From Atrichornis clamosus (Eukaryota > Chordata > Aves > Passeriformes > Menuridae), in contig WBMZ01003472.1 of the NCBI GenBank assembly GCA_013400975.1, forward strand, positions 248,001 to 312,000: a stretch of 64,000 nucleotides of DNA, in the 5' to 3' direction. A program made the translations under genes and the position numbers. The notes beneath the pieces were generated by a model that was not told where the DNA came from, did not search any database, and saw only the letters and a program-made list of their open reading frames with translations. Positions 47,270 to 58,600 of this stretch are shown here, one piece after another; the first letter of the stretch is position 1, and the number at the start of each line of letters is the position of its first letter.

Positions 47270-47283
47270 TGCTCCCTGGTGGC
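47270..47283 (-). promoter_or_regulatory. CTCF-like motif
   Basis: tgctccctggtggc matches the reverse complement of the CTCF core (YGCCMYCTRSTGG) with one mismatch, the third C read as T. It sits in a GC-richer patch (47225-47420) with a nearby ggtggcgccctgg. CTCF binds such motifs as an insulator or loop-anchor protein. One-mismatch matches are common, so occupancy is uncertain. Confidence 0.25.
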
Positions 47284-50200
47284 ATGTGGTGAGCAGCAGC
47301 CTGAACAGCCTCCTGCTCTGGTGGTGACTTTCTGAGCACATGAGGAAGGGACGGTCGGGTGAACAGACTACGGCAGCTGTGGCAGCAGCCTGCTCCTCTC
47401 CGGCTCCGGTCTGAGGACCTTTCCTCCTTACAGAACTCTGATCTTACTAAGGAGGGAAGACCAGCGGAAAAGTTTGGAGATGTTGTAAAGGTGGCATGTT
47501 GTCATCTTCATAAATCACAGGAAACTGTGAAGAACATCTACATTTTAAGGAGAAGGTAGACTGCTAAGGGGTTCTGACAAGGCTTTAACAGTGGCACCAA
47601 TTTACTGTTTGGTTTAGAAGCATGCAAATTATTAACACAGGTTTTTTAATCCTGGGAAAAATATTAAAACAATTAATTCTTCCTGTCAGGAGTAGTTACA
47701 GAAGCACTGTCTCTGATGGCCTAAATTCACTTGGCCAGAGAAAATGCTGCCAATTGCTGTATTTAGCATCAGTGCAGCATAAAAGTCCTGCTGTCTCAGA
47801 CATCTGTCAATACCAGATGAATTGTTTGGTTAAGTATGGAGGACAGAATACAGGTGAGTTCTCTTCCAATTGCAGTCAATAATGAAATACTTGCTGATCT
47901 CCAAGGGTGGTGTAATTAATATCTGGAGAAATGTTTAAACCCATGGCATCTTGAAATATTAATTAGTTATCTTGAAATTCTGACTCTTTTGCACGTACCT
48001 CGCTTCTCCTTTTTGCTTGCATTGGGCTAGTGGTCATATTATTTAAGTCTGAGAAATGGAACAGATATTATCACTGTATTAATTCTAGGTTAAATATTAG
48101 CCAATTATAATTTGAAAACATTTATCCCCTAAAGCAAAGGGTAGATGATGGCTCATGTACTCAAGCAGTGAGATATAGTTCTCTTTTAACTGGATAAGAA
48201 CACCGGGAGTGGTGTTTCGCTTTATATACTGAAATGCTGGCTAAATAATTATCAAATTTGTATTTAACCTGCAAATTGCATTAATTTCTTTTTTTTTAAA
48301 AAGCTGTTAATTTCAGTAGAATCAGAGACAGCCATTTGTAGAAGAATGGGTATTCCTGTTTGTGTTTAGAAAATATTAACTTGTGAAGTTGTACTGCAAT
48401 TAAGAAAATTAACTCGAGGATCTTTTCTCAAAAGGAAAAATTTATAATGGGGTTTGTTAGTTTAGGTATCAATTCCTCTTGAAATAATTCTTTATTATGT
48501 AAATTTTGGAAACTTAAGCACAGAGTAGTTTTAGGATGGTTTAAAACTCTCCTTAAGTATCCATGAGGTGCCTTAAGCACTGCCTTTCAGCATCCGCCAG
48601 ACAATAACATTTCATGGAAATGAGTGCCTGAACTGAGCATGGAATTCTTCATTCAGAGTCAGGCCTCTGGATCTGCTGACCATCCTTTCTCAAGGGCATG
48701 GACTGGATCCTAGCTGCCTTCAAACACAGGGTTATCTAAAAATCCTGAGTAGGAATAGGCCCAAACTGAAGGTGGATTTGGTCCAGATTTGACTATCTGA
48801 ACTATGGAGAGGCTACAGCAAGGAGAAATGAAAGCTGTTGACACATGGCAGATGTGTCATTTTGATTGATGAAAGCAAAGCTAATCCATGAGGGACATCT
48901 TTAGTACGGCCTTTGGGATTTTGCTTTTTTTCTTCTTGCCTACGCCGTTGTGCTGGGCAGCCTTTGGAGCCCCTGGTGTGAGAGCAGCCCTGGGTGACCT
49001 GAGGTTGTCCCCATCGGAGCAGCTGTTGAGCTGGGAGGGGAAGCTGCTCCTGCCTTTCAAGGGCTATCCCCCTCGCTGTGAAGCCGTGCTGACTCAATGT
49101 GCTTGCAGCTCTGTAGCTGTCCTGGTGTGACAGCCTGATATGATGTTGGAGAGCAATGACAAACGGCCAGGAGGTGACGGGAATAGCTCTTGCCTGTTGT
49201 GAAAGGAAATGCTAAAAGCCAAAGAGCAGCACTGCCCAGGAGAACTCCCCTGTGAAAAGCAACTCAAGGTCCATCTCCACTGAAGTCATGTAATATTAAA
49301 GAATGTGCTGTAACAGCTGGAAATGCAGCTGTAGCACTGCTGAGTCTGAGTGCTCCAGGAGGAGCTGGAAACCTCCATTACCCTGGTTCCTGGGCACCAC
49401 AGCCAAGTGAAGTCAGCTTTGCCCTGCTCAGATCCAACAGTAGAACAACTGGGGTTTTCAAGCACAATATATGGTTCTGGGGCTGTTTATTTTCAGCCAT
49501 GTAACCAGTACATCAAGCGACTTCCAGAAATAGCTCCATCTTGCTTCTGCTGCTATAAATCTGTTATTGACTGCAGTGGGATTTGGGCTGCAAAGTGATT
49601 GGTTCATGTCAACACATGTCTATGGAATATTTGGTATCATTTTACCCTTCAGGTAAGAAAGTAATTTATTTGAGAATGCTGCAGTTATGGTAGCCCGAAA
49701 CCTCTGTGTTAAAGAGCATTCTTCAGAGCTGGACTGAAGAAATGAATGACTGTGCCCCATTTTTTTTTTAAGGAGCTAGTCCTGTATCTTAGTCAACGCA
49801 AACACATTTCATAAAGCATATGTAGATTGCGAGAAGCTGGTAGAAAACTAGTTCAGGAGTTTCCATTCTTGCAACTTGTCTTCCATTCTTCTGTTCCTTT
49901 CATGACTAAACAAATTTGTCTGGATGCCTTAGTTTCTACTCAATGAAACTTCAGTACTCTGTGGGAATTCAGTAAACCAGAAACACAACTTGGTGCTCAA
50001 GAATCTGCTTCCATTTTGAGAATGTGTTTCTAGAGAAGTAGGGTGTGAGTAGATGTGGGTAGTGAAAAAAATGGCACCAATCATTGCAGTCTTGATTTCT
50101 GAAGGCATTTCCTGAGTTATTTTAAAGGTTTTACGTATGGTTACCGACACCTTAACTCTGAATATGAACTGTCTTTTAAAATGAAAACTATTAAGCCTGG

Positions 50201-51962
50201 ACCTCTTTGTTGCTTCATTGCAGTCACTTGAAATGCTTTGCTCTCTGAGATGAACACACAACAACTTCTTCCATGAAAACAGGATAGGGAAATCTTTACC
50301 TGCTCTTATCATTCACATCATGTCATCTTCTATTTGCTTTGGTTTGCTTGTATATGCGTGTGTATATTTTATACCTTATACTTTTTATGTCTTCTGTTGT
50401 GTGATTCTCATTGAGAGAGTTCCCATCTGGTTATCTAAAGAATTTTTCTATGTGGCCAAAAATCAAATGGGTTTCATCCTGAATTAGGAGTTGCATTTTG
50501 GCAAAATATGACATGTAAAGTATGTCATATAAGTCATTTGCTCAACGGCTTTCAAAACAAAATCATAAATACTGTAGGCATTAACAACTACCTTGCAGAA
50601 GCTGATAATAAACTGAGTCAGAAAAAGTATACATGTAAACCAGACTCGAAGGTAGCTGCTGTTTACATGCCAGCAATTTACACTGACTTCTGTGCCGCCA
50701 CTTCAGTCCCTGTGCAATCAGTTGTTACCACAGAAACCGCAACAACACACGGCACCGGCAGAGACAAAGCTCCTTCATTAAGAAAGACAAGCACCAGCAC
50801 AAAAATCCTCTTCATCTTATCCCTGCCGTTCAAAGGGTGTGAAAGGCTGGTGTGCCACAGTCTATCGGAAGTAGTGTAAATTCAGCCTTTTGTAGGGAAA
50901 TGCTGTCGGTTATGCCCATTTGAACACCTTGGACAATGCAGATTTTACTGACAGCTCATCTCTGTGCTGCCGTTGGATTAGAAACAGCCTCACAATGCAG
51001 ACCTGGAATGGAGCATGGGAAGAATTTGGACAGAATTAGCCACTCCATCTAGTATTATTTAATGAATTAAGGGGAACGTGTTTTGATTTTTTTTCCCCAG
51101 GAGCTAGATTAAACTGCATTCAGAAACTCTTGTACAGGTCTGAACAGTGAGTTTCAGACTGTCTGGACTAGGTTTCCGTGAGAGTGCTGCTGGAGGTGAA
51201 AAAGCCCCTAATTTGCCCTTATCTTTTTCCTTAAGGCAGAACAATAGGTTGAATACAGACTAAAAAACCCATTGGATTTGAGGGAATTTGTGCCTGCAGA
51301 GGTTGTAGTCAGGTTGTGTCTCCATGGTAATACAAAGATGGACAGGAACTCTTCTGCCATTGCTTTCCCTAGAAGTAGCTGTGCTTAAGGGATGGAGAAA
51401 AGTAGGCATGAATTATTAACCTGATGTGTTCAAGGCCCTTAAGAAAGGAAAGGAACAGACCTTTCTTCTCCCTAAACTCAGTACAGCCTCTTTACTTTAC
51501 ATGACCCTGCCTTTAGGCTTTGACTGGAGATTCACCAAGAGTGGACTTTTTTTAGGGCATTCCCTGTGGGATGCAGTCTGCCCTCTGGGTGTTCTGAGCA
51601 TGAGCTCTATGAAGGAGTAGAGAGGCAAAGGCTTTTCCACACTTTAATTATGTGTATTAATATGCAGGAGCCACGCTCTATGTGCAGGAGCATCTCTGTA
51701 TTTTCATCTGTGCTCCTGGTGCTTGCTGTATCCCTCCTCTATTTGTAGCAAACAGTGGACACCAAATTTGCCTGCAAGGGTCTGATTCCCACTTGCAGGA
51801 TGTGCAGGACAGAGTCCTGACCCCAAGCATGAGCAGTGCTGGTGCATGTAGTGCTTGTCAGACAGCAGCGGCTCTGCTGCTGGGGCATTGGAGGCCACAG
51901 CTGAAATACAGGTAACTTCAAAGAGCCAGTATTCCTTCTGGTTACTGTAAGGTAGTGGAAAA
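47284..51962. other. Non-coding stretch, no gene seen
   Basis: Mixed unique sequence. An acceptor-like ttcctccttacag (ending 47433) is followed by 57 open bases to a weak donor, gtggca, at 47491; the donor is too poor to call. A GC-richer patch lies at about 48940-49170. The frame at 50508-50879 (124 codons) has no recognisable domain. Confidence 0.5.
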
Positions 51963-52094
51963 GATTCTCAGTGTCAGGAGCGAGAAATGCTGGACCTCAC
52001 TGTAATCTCACTGTTGAGTATCCTGTGAGATTCTCAGTGTCAGGAGCGAGAAATGCTGGACCTCACTGTAATCTCACTGTTGAGTATCCTGTGA
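51963..52094 (+). repeat. Perfect 66-bp tandem duplication
   Basis: The 66-base unit beginning gattctcagtgtcaggagcg and ending tatcctgtga is present twice in direct, head-to-tail orientation (51963-52028 and 52029-52094) with no difference between copies. The next three bases (gat) begin a third unit. Identity implies a very recent duplication, ongoing homogenisation, or an assembly or consensus artefact. The unit has no recognisable transposon or coding content. Confidence 0.97.
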
Positions 52095-54677
52095 GATGCC
52101 GACACTCTTTGCTTTAATGGGCGTGAGGTAGCTCATGTTCTTTTAGGAAAATGATTTAGTAGATTGTATAAACCACACTCTGGCATGATAAACTTGCACG
52201 GATACCAACACATTTAGGCAGAACTCCTGAGCTGCTCTAGACCTCTGTCTGGTGGTGTTATATAGCTTTAAATGAAGCTATTGCCATCAATCAGCTTGTC
52301 ACCTACCTCACTACCCACTTGTATTAAATGATTTCGCTATCAGCTAAGATGGAGCACACCACTGAGTGTCAGATTAAAAATGTCTAGAGAGATTAGATAC
52401 TGAAATTAGATGGATAACATCCAGGCTGCTGCACTGGATCTCCCAGTATTGTGGTTGCCAGTGTGTCCTGCTGCAGTCAGATAAAACCGAACCGTGCTGT
52501 GCTTCCTCACTCGCTTCCCTTAACAGAGGATGCATGAAGGAGTGGGGTGTAAAGTCAGTCTCCCGAGAAAGTCACAATATCTGTGGGCACTATATAAGCA
52601 ACGTGGCATCCAATTCTTCTGTACAAATAGTCTAGTGCGCTGCAGCACGTGCCTCAATTCATCAGCTGCCTTAGCAAGCTCTAACCCCATCTGGTTCAGT
52701 TTCTTAAATCAGTAGCTTCTCTATCTGTTTTTCCCTAGGCTGGACTTTGACCAAAGATTATTTTTAAAAGTAACAATTACAATATTGGTTAAAAAGAAAA
52801 AAAAAAAAAGGTCAGCTAGGAGATCTGAAAACTGGTGAGACCTAAGATGACAGCCATCCTTGGGGAAACAATCTTTCTCCCTGGGAAAACTGATTTTAAT
52901 GTGTTGGAGTCGCATGGGATTTAAAATTGGATGCATGGGTGTTAACATAATGCTTTAGTTTCTGTCTTCTTATGATAGGAAAATATTCTGCTGAGAAAAA
53001 GCTAAAGATATTGAGATATAGCATTCAAATTCCTGTTTCCACTGGTGTTATCCTTTTCTTACAGAGGGGCACAGCCTTAGGAATAAGCAAGGGGAAAATT
53101 GGGTTGATTGGTGGCCTCTGATAATAGGACGCCAAAGGCCTTGTCTCTGGAGTATGTTAAAAACTGTTTTATAAAGGCTTTAGAAATATTCACAGATGTG
53201 TAGGGGTTATTTAATTATTCATAAGTCACACCTATAGAAATAAGTAGACTGCTATCGGTTCATATTTTCAGGGATCAAGAAGACTATAAAAACTTATTAT
53301 AAAATCACAGTAACTTTTTTATAAATTTGAAAGTGTAATGACTTAGGGTCCCAGAGGTTAATGCTGGGACAGGATCTCCTCTCTCTTTTGTAGAGAGATG
53401 TCTTTTCTAGTCTCCCGCTAGACTCCACATTTGTAGAAAAAGAGGAAATGGTTCTCAGAGTTCAAATACGCATGTGGATGTACGTGTCTCTATAAATTAA
53501 GATTCTTTTGCTCCTATTAATTATCACTGAAAAGTATCTCAGTCTCCCTACTTAAGTGAGCTATCACAGCACGGCTTTGTTCTGTACTGGGGCCTCTGAG
53601 TGTTCCTCCAAGAAAATACTAAGTAACACTCAGGACGATAAAGTAATAAAGGCAGTAGTATGCTTTCAAAATAAATTTGGGGATTTTTGTGGGAATTTCG
53701 TGTGAATTTTTCATGGTAGAAATGTTATTTTTGGAAATCTCTATATCTATTCCTGAGCTGCAGCTTTTGGCAGTCTTGAAACAGAATTTAGTTTTATGCT
53801 GATGGTGTCCTTAATTCATATGAATTCATATGTTATCTTAAAATAATTCCCTGCAATTTGTGTTACAAAAGATTGGGAAAATAAAATTATTTTTTCTTTA
53901 TATTTACTTTTTTTTTTTTTGTGAGTGGAAAGTGGAAATAGTTGAAAAATAAAAATTTCAGCCCTGGCAAGACTGCAGATGAGAATTCTAGCTCAGCTAT
54001 ACCAGGAAGTACTGGGGTCAACTCTCAAAATACAACTACTCAAGAACTCTAAGAGCTGAGCAGTGCTTTATTTCAGAGACTTCCTTCAGGAGTTTAAGGT
54101 AGTCAGAAAGTTCAGGCTTCATGCCCAGATTTCTGTTTAGTAAGGAGCCTGACCTTTAATGCTCTCTGTGTGATGGCTGAGCTCAACTAATTAACTGAAG
54201 TATTATAAGCAAACACAGGACTGTAAAGGGATCCTAAATGCTTGGGATTTAAAATTGGACCATTGGGCAATTCCATGCACAGGCTGCTGAAAGAAGGTGA
54301 AGGAGTTCTGGTACACTTTAGTATTCTTTATTAAGGGGTATGAGATGTCTGACTGATGGAAATTCTGCCCAATGACTCTTGGTGCAGAACAAAAATAAGA
54401 ATTTCAGTCTATTGGCAATAGTTTTAAACTGAGCACCTTGCAGTATGGCCAAGTCACTAAGGGAAGCATCTGCAAAGGATGGTGAGGAGGAAGGTGGGAA
54501 GGGCAGGTGCTATGTTGCTGCTAAGGAGGGAAGTGTTTCTGCACTCCCCTTCCCTCTTGAGGGATTCCTCTCTCATTCGTGCCCTCAGGCATGAACAGCT
54601 CTGACTAACAAGGTACAGCTTTTCTTTTCATCGCAAATATCCCTTCTCTCTCCTCTCAAGAGGCGGGTCTGGCTCAC
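52095..54677. other. Non-coding stretch, no gene seen
   Basis: AT-rich unique sequence. An A13 run lies at about 52797-52809, a T12 run near 53910-53921, and a palindromic aattcatatgaatt near 53814-53830. No gene or repeat family was recognised. Confidence 0.5.
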
Positions 54678-54734
54678 CTTGCCTGGTGTCTTTCTCTTGG
54701 ACACTGCACTGGCCAGCAGCTCTTGGCCTCTTCC
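54678..54734 (-). other. Candidate exon, minus strand (unproven)
   Basis: On the minus strand a polypyrimidine tract (cttgtccctgtcctctcctg) leads to acceptor cacacacag, then 57 bases, then a strong donor, caag|gtgagcc (54677-54676). All three frames are open. Two of them read GRGQELLASAVSKRKTPGK and EEAKSCWPVQCPRERHQAR. The length is a multiple of three, so the exon could be skipped without a frame change. The splice signals are among the best in the window. No homolog is recognised. Confidence 0.2.
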
Positions 54735-54921
54735 CTGTGTGTGGTCAGGAGAGGACAGGGACAAGTCCATGTCCCTGCCTGCACCTTAGTGGCACTCAGT
54801 GAGCCTAACATATTTGCACGTTTTCTAGAGAACAAAGATGGATATGCAGGGAAAAAGACCAAGATGATGTAACAGATGCCCATCTGCCCAGGAAATACTG
54901 AGCCTTTGCTACCCTTCTCAG

Positions 54922-55029
54922 GGAGAAGAATTACAGGTTTTAGAGCAGCATCCATTGGAACTACATACAGAAGAGATATTCTGGGACTTAGTATTATTAC
55001 TTTTGACCTGTTTAGACCTATTTACAATG
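54922..55029 (+). other. Candidate exon, plus strand (unproven)
   Basis: Acceptor gctacccttctcag ends at 54921. Then come 108 bases (36 codons) and a strong donor, atg|gtgagt, at 55030. Two frames are open. One begins GEELQVLEQHPLELHTEEIF and ends in a leucine-rich, membrane-like segment (WDLVLLLLTCLDLFTM). The other reads RRITGFRAASIGTTYRRD. No family is recognised. It lies 188 bases from the minus-strand candidate at 54678-54734, so at most one is likely to be real unless transcription is bidirectional. Confidence 0.2.
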
Positions 55030-55833
55030 GTGAGTCTGGTGAAACCATTTTTCAAGCAGTGGGAGGCAGGACTTCTTTCTCATTTTTGTTAATGATTTCT
55101 TTTGAATAACTTAAAAAAGAAGTGGGATCTTTGTGTGCCACAGATCACACATTTTATGAGCAAATTGAAAGAATACTTGCATATCTCACAAGGGATACTG
55201 AAAGGATTAAGTAATTTTTGTTAAGTATTTTTAATTTCTGCAAATTGTTATGGACAAGGAAAATATTATTCTCTTTGCATAAATATTAAATGTAGAAGTA
55301 GAACAGGGATGCCTAAGATAATCTAAAACTCATCTCATATATTTATAAATCCTCCTCTTTTTTGGCTATTCTTATATATCCTATTTCTGAAGATACTCAC
55401 TGCCAGCAATTTGTAGGCAAATCACTGGAATTTAGGGATTTTCAACCCCGATGCTGATTATTTTTCTTCATCACAATTCACAATTCTTTCTTTAAGCTCA
55501 GTGTTGAAGGCCAGGTTCTCAGCTGGAGTAAGTGCAGGTAGCTGTGTTCAGCTGGACACCTCTATGCCTTATTTGTATCAGATAAAGGTCATGCCTATCC
55601 TGGCGTACAAATGTCTCAGTTTGCACTGTGAAAGCCATTGCTTTCTGTTTTCCCAGTAGTAAAGATATTGCAGAAGAAACAGGCTTCCAAATCCTGCTGG
55701 TCATCTGTTTAGGTGGTTTAGAGTTCATCCTGTCCTGCTAATCCATGACATTTGTAGTTCAGGGCCTGGTGAGGGAGTAAACTGGAACAACCTCATAGTT
55801 GCCAACATCAGCAGAGACAACTGCAGGGCTTAC
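55030..55833. other. Non-coding stretch, no gene seen
   Basis: AT-rich unique sequence without recognisable features. Confidence 0.5.
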
Positions 55834-55889
55834 CTGGTGTTATTCCAGAATAAAATCCTTTCTTTAGGGCTTTAACTCCTGCTGAATGT
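55834..55889 (-). other. Candidate exon, minus strand (unproven)
   Basis: On the minus strand acceptor gctgcatttcag precedes 56 bases and a strong donor, cag|gtaagc (55833-55832). One frame is open and reads HSAGVKALKKGFYSGITP. A second in-line AG a few bases downstream could serve as an alternative acceptor. No homolog is recognised. Confidence 0.13.
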
Positions 55890-58509
55890 CTGAAATGCAG
55901 CTGCTGTGCTGCAGAACCTCCTGAAAAATTATATCATACAGATAATTTCAGACTGTTGGCAGTAACAACAGTGGCAGGCAAGGAGACTACAAAGAATGGG
56001 TTAAATCACAGACTTCTTGCCTCTTTGGTATTCCTGGATAATAATCCACCTACAGTGACTCCACTCTGTGGGTAGAAAATGCCTACCTCTTTTTAAACAT
56101 AATTTATGCACTCCTTTGCCTTTTGAAAAGGATAGACACCAGCCAGGTAGAAGACTGCTCTGCTGCATTAGGGCTCAGAATTAACCATCAAATGTGTGCC
56201 TGATGTGCAAGTCAGTCTGCCAAGTCATAAATGTTACAAACAGACATCTGACTACAGCGTGTATTTTAAAGTACACGTTTTGGCTATGTAGCCTTAGCAA
56301 ATACTGTTTCTTGCAACCTGTGCTAAAAGGGCAGGGATACATATGCTGTTAACCTGGCACCATATGAAATCTGCCAAGAACTGATTTCCCCAGGGGACTT
56401 CTTCCTGCAAGGGCTGTGTGCTAGGAGGCTGTGTCTCCCGGACGATTCCAAGTGTCCTTGACTCGATCTGCAGGAAGCAGGAAGGTGTGTGATAGATGCC
56501 ACTGCTGCATCAAAGAAGAAACTGAGGGGGCTGATAGTGTGAAGGAAGCTCATTCCTCCCTGCCCCACAACCCCCACCCCCCTGAGAAAAAAAGTTCTTG
56601 GGCTTCGACCTGAAGAGGTTGGTTGGTGAGAAGTTTCTGCTTCTGAAGTAAAACTCAGACCTAGAAAATTCTATAGTGGTTGCATAAGTACTGAAATTAC
56701 CACACAGCCAAAGCCTGAAAAGCACACAATTGACTGGGGAACATATTTTTAATATAATTGCTTTTTGACCTTTTTTTGGGTTTGCTGTGAGTTTTGATTA
56801 ACATCACATTAATTATAGTCAGTGAACACTGAGGAAGCAAAGGATGGTTTTGTTGGAGTGTTTTTTGGTTGGAATTCCAGCAGATTTCTGTTGTTTTTCC
56901 ATTTGGAAGAAGAGTAATTCCTGGTCCCTTCAGGAATTGCTCAAGAAAAAAAAAACCCCTAGGGGGGTCAAATTTGATGCTTTTAATCCCTTGAATTAGC
57001 TACTGATGTATGAGTGATTTTAGGCCATCCCAGTATGCCATAAGATATAAATCCACAGCAAATATGAGGCAGAATTAATCCTTCAAAAGCAGTACATATT
57101 TTTCAGGAACACAATGGCCCCTGAGCAATGCCCAAGGTACTGAGCTATTTTCTGCTCATCTATGGCAAGAATTACAAGATTATTACAGTGGAAGGAGGTA
57201 CCAGTGAGTGAGTCTTGTGCTGCTCACATATCTGCAATACACTCTCTCTGGTCTGCACCCTAGTCAAAGGGCATTTGCAGAGAGATTGGCATCTGCAAAG
57301 CAGATGTGCAACTGTTTTATCATCTGCCTTGCTCCTTGAGTCTTCAGGGGAATAAGACTAGGCTGCTCCCTGTCCCTACATACTGCCAGTGACAGAAAGA
57401 GGTCCAAGTGTCATTCTGCCGTGTCTCTCCTAACTTCTCTGCCTCCCTCCCTGATCTGTAATAGTACCTCTGCCACGTCTGGCTGAATGTTTCCCTGGGA
57501 AGTGATTAGCTTCTTTTCAATATCTGCCTGGTGCCTCTGTGTCAGAGGTCTTGTAATATAACGATGCTCCTGGAGACAGAGCCAGCCCAGCTGAGAAAAA
57601 GGTGACTGCTCCCCCTCTGCTTTGTGCCTGCCTGTGACTGCTCAGGGAGCTTCAGCGTACGTCAGGCTTCAGCATACACAGCATCTGCTCTGGCGTCTTC
57701 TTCCACAGGGTGTTGGCCTCCTGGAAGAAACCCACTTTGCTAGACACAGCTCTCAGCTCATACTTAGTCTGCTTGTTCTGGGAAGGCAATGTGTTTTCTG
57801 ATGGCAGACCAGATAAAAATCAAAGGTTTGTTCTATTGGCACTTCAGGGCTGGTGTATAACTTGCTCCTTGCATTCAAAACCTCGAGTCAGAATACACCG
57901 ATTATGGAGACAAGGGGTTAATTCACTTAAACTATTTTCTGGCTTTATGGGATTGCTACATACCAGGTCCAGCTAAAATGTAGGGTCTGGTTAGGTATGT
58001 TAATGTTCAACTTTATATGTTTTTGTTTTAAAATGTCTATTTGAAGAGATATATGTTTAAATTTTGTCATTACCTAATTAGAAGTTATTTATTAGATCTT
58101 CTAACAATCTGTTAGGTGCGTTCTGCAGTGTATCTTGTGTTAATTTTTCATCTGAAAGAGCAAAACTAATTTTCTGGATTTTCTTCTGTTGTTTTGTAGC
58201 TGCAGTGTTAAATGTTACTAGATTTTACCTCCCTGATCCACGAAAGCTTTGTTTTCTCATTTCCTGTCAATCTTATTGAGGAATGCTGAATAATCAGAAT
58301 GAAGCAAAGATAAAATTGCCTTCCGATCTCTGATTTATTCTGAGAAAACTTTAGTTCCTTCTGTGTCAAGGTGTCCTCACTTCACCTGCGTAGAGCAAAT
58401 ATAATAGTGGAAGTTCATCTAGTGTCTCCAGTTTATCTCCAAATTACTGTGCAACTGTTAGTCTCCACAAGAGTCTCCACAATACCCAGAAGAGAGAGAT
58501 AAATAATGT
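55890..58509. other. Non-coding stretch, no gene seen
   Basis: Unique sequence. It includes a C-rich patch near 56560-56583 and a short tandem of agtctccacaa (about 58460-58482). The near-repeat pair cttcagcgtac / cttcagcatac lies near 57650-57676. Confidence 0.5.
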
Positions 58510-58600
58510 TCTATTATCCTGATTATACATGTAAATCATTACCAAGAAGTTGTGGCTTGCCAGAGGTCACATTTGAAGTCAGATCAAGAGCTAGTGCATT
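58510..58600 (+). mobile_element. Probable MIR-type (CORE-SINE) relic
   Basis: Block 'ctattatcctgattataca' (58512-58530) followed by 'ggcttgccagaggtcaca' (58555-58572) matches the MIR blocks 'ctattatccccattttaca' and 'aacttgcccaaggtcaca' in order and at about the right distance. It then decays. The boundaries are approximate. This is the clearest of the three MIR-like matches in the 'cttgcc..aggtcaca' part. Confidence 0.45.

Noticed and set aside
47434..47490. 57-base open stretch after acceptor ttcctccttacag
   Set aside because: The donor (gtggca) is weak, so the pair is not convincing.
50508..50879. 123-codon plus-strand frame rich in Thr/Ser
   Set aside because: No recognisable domain and no flanking splice signals of quality. 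Its length is within what chance gives here.
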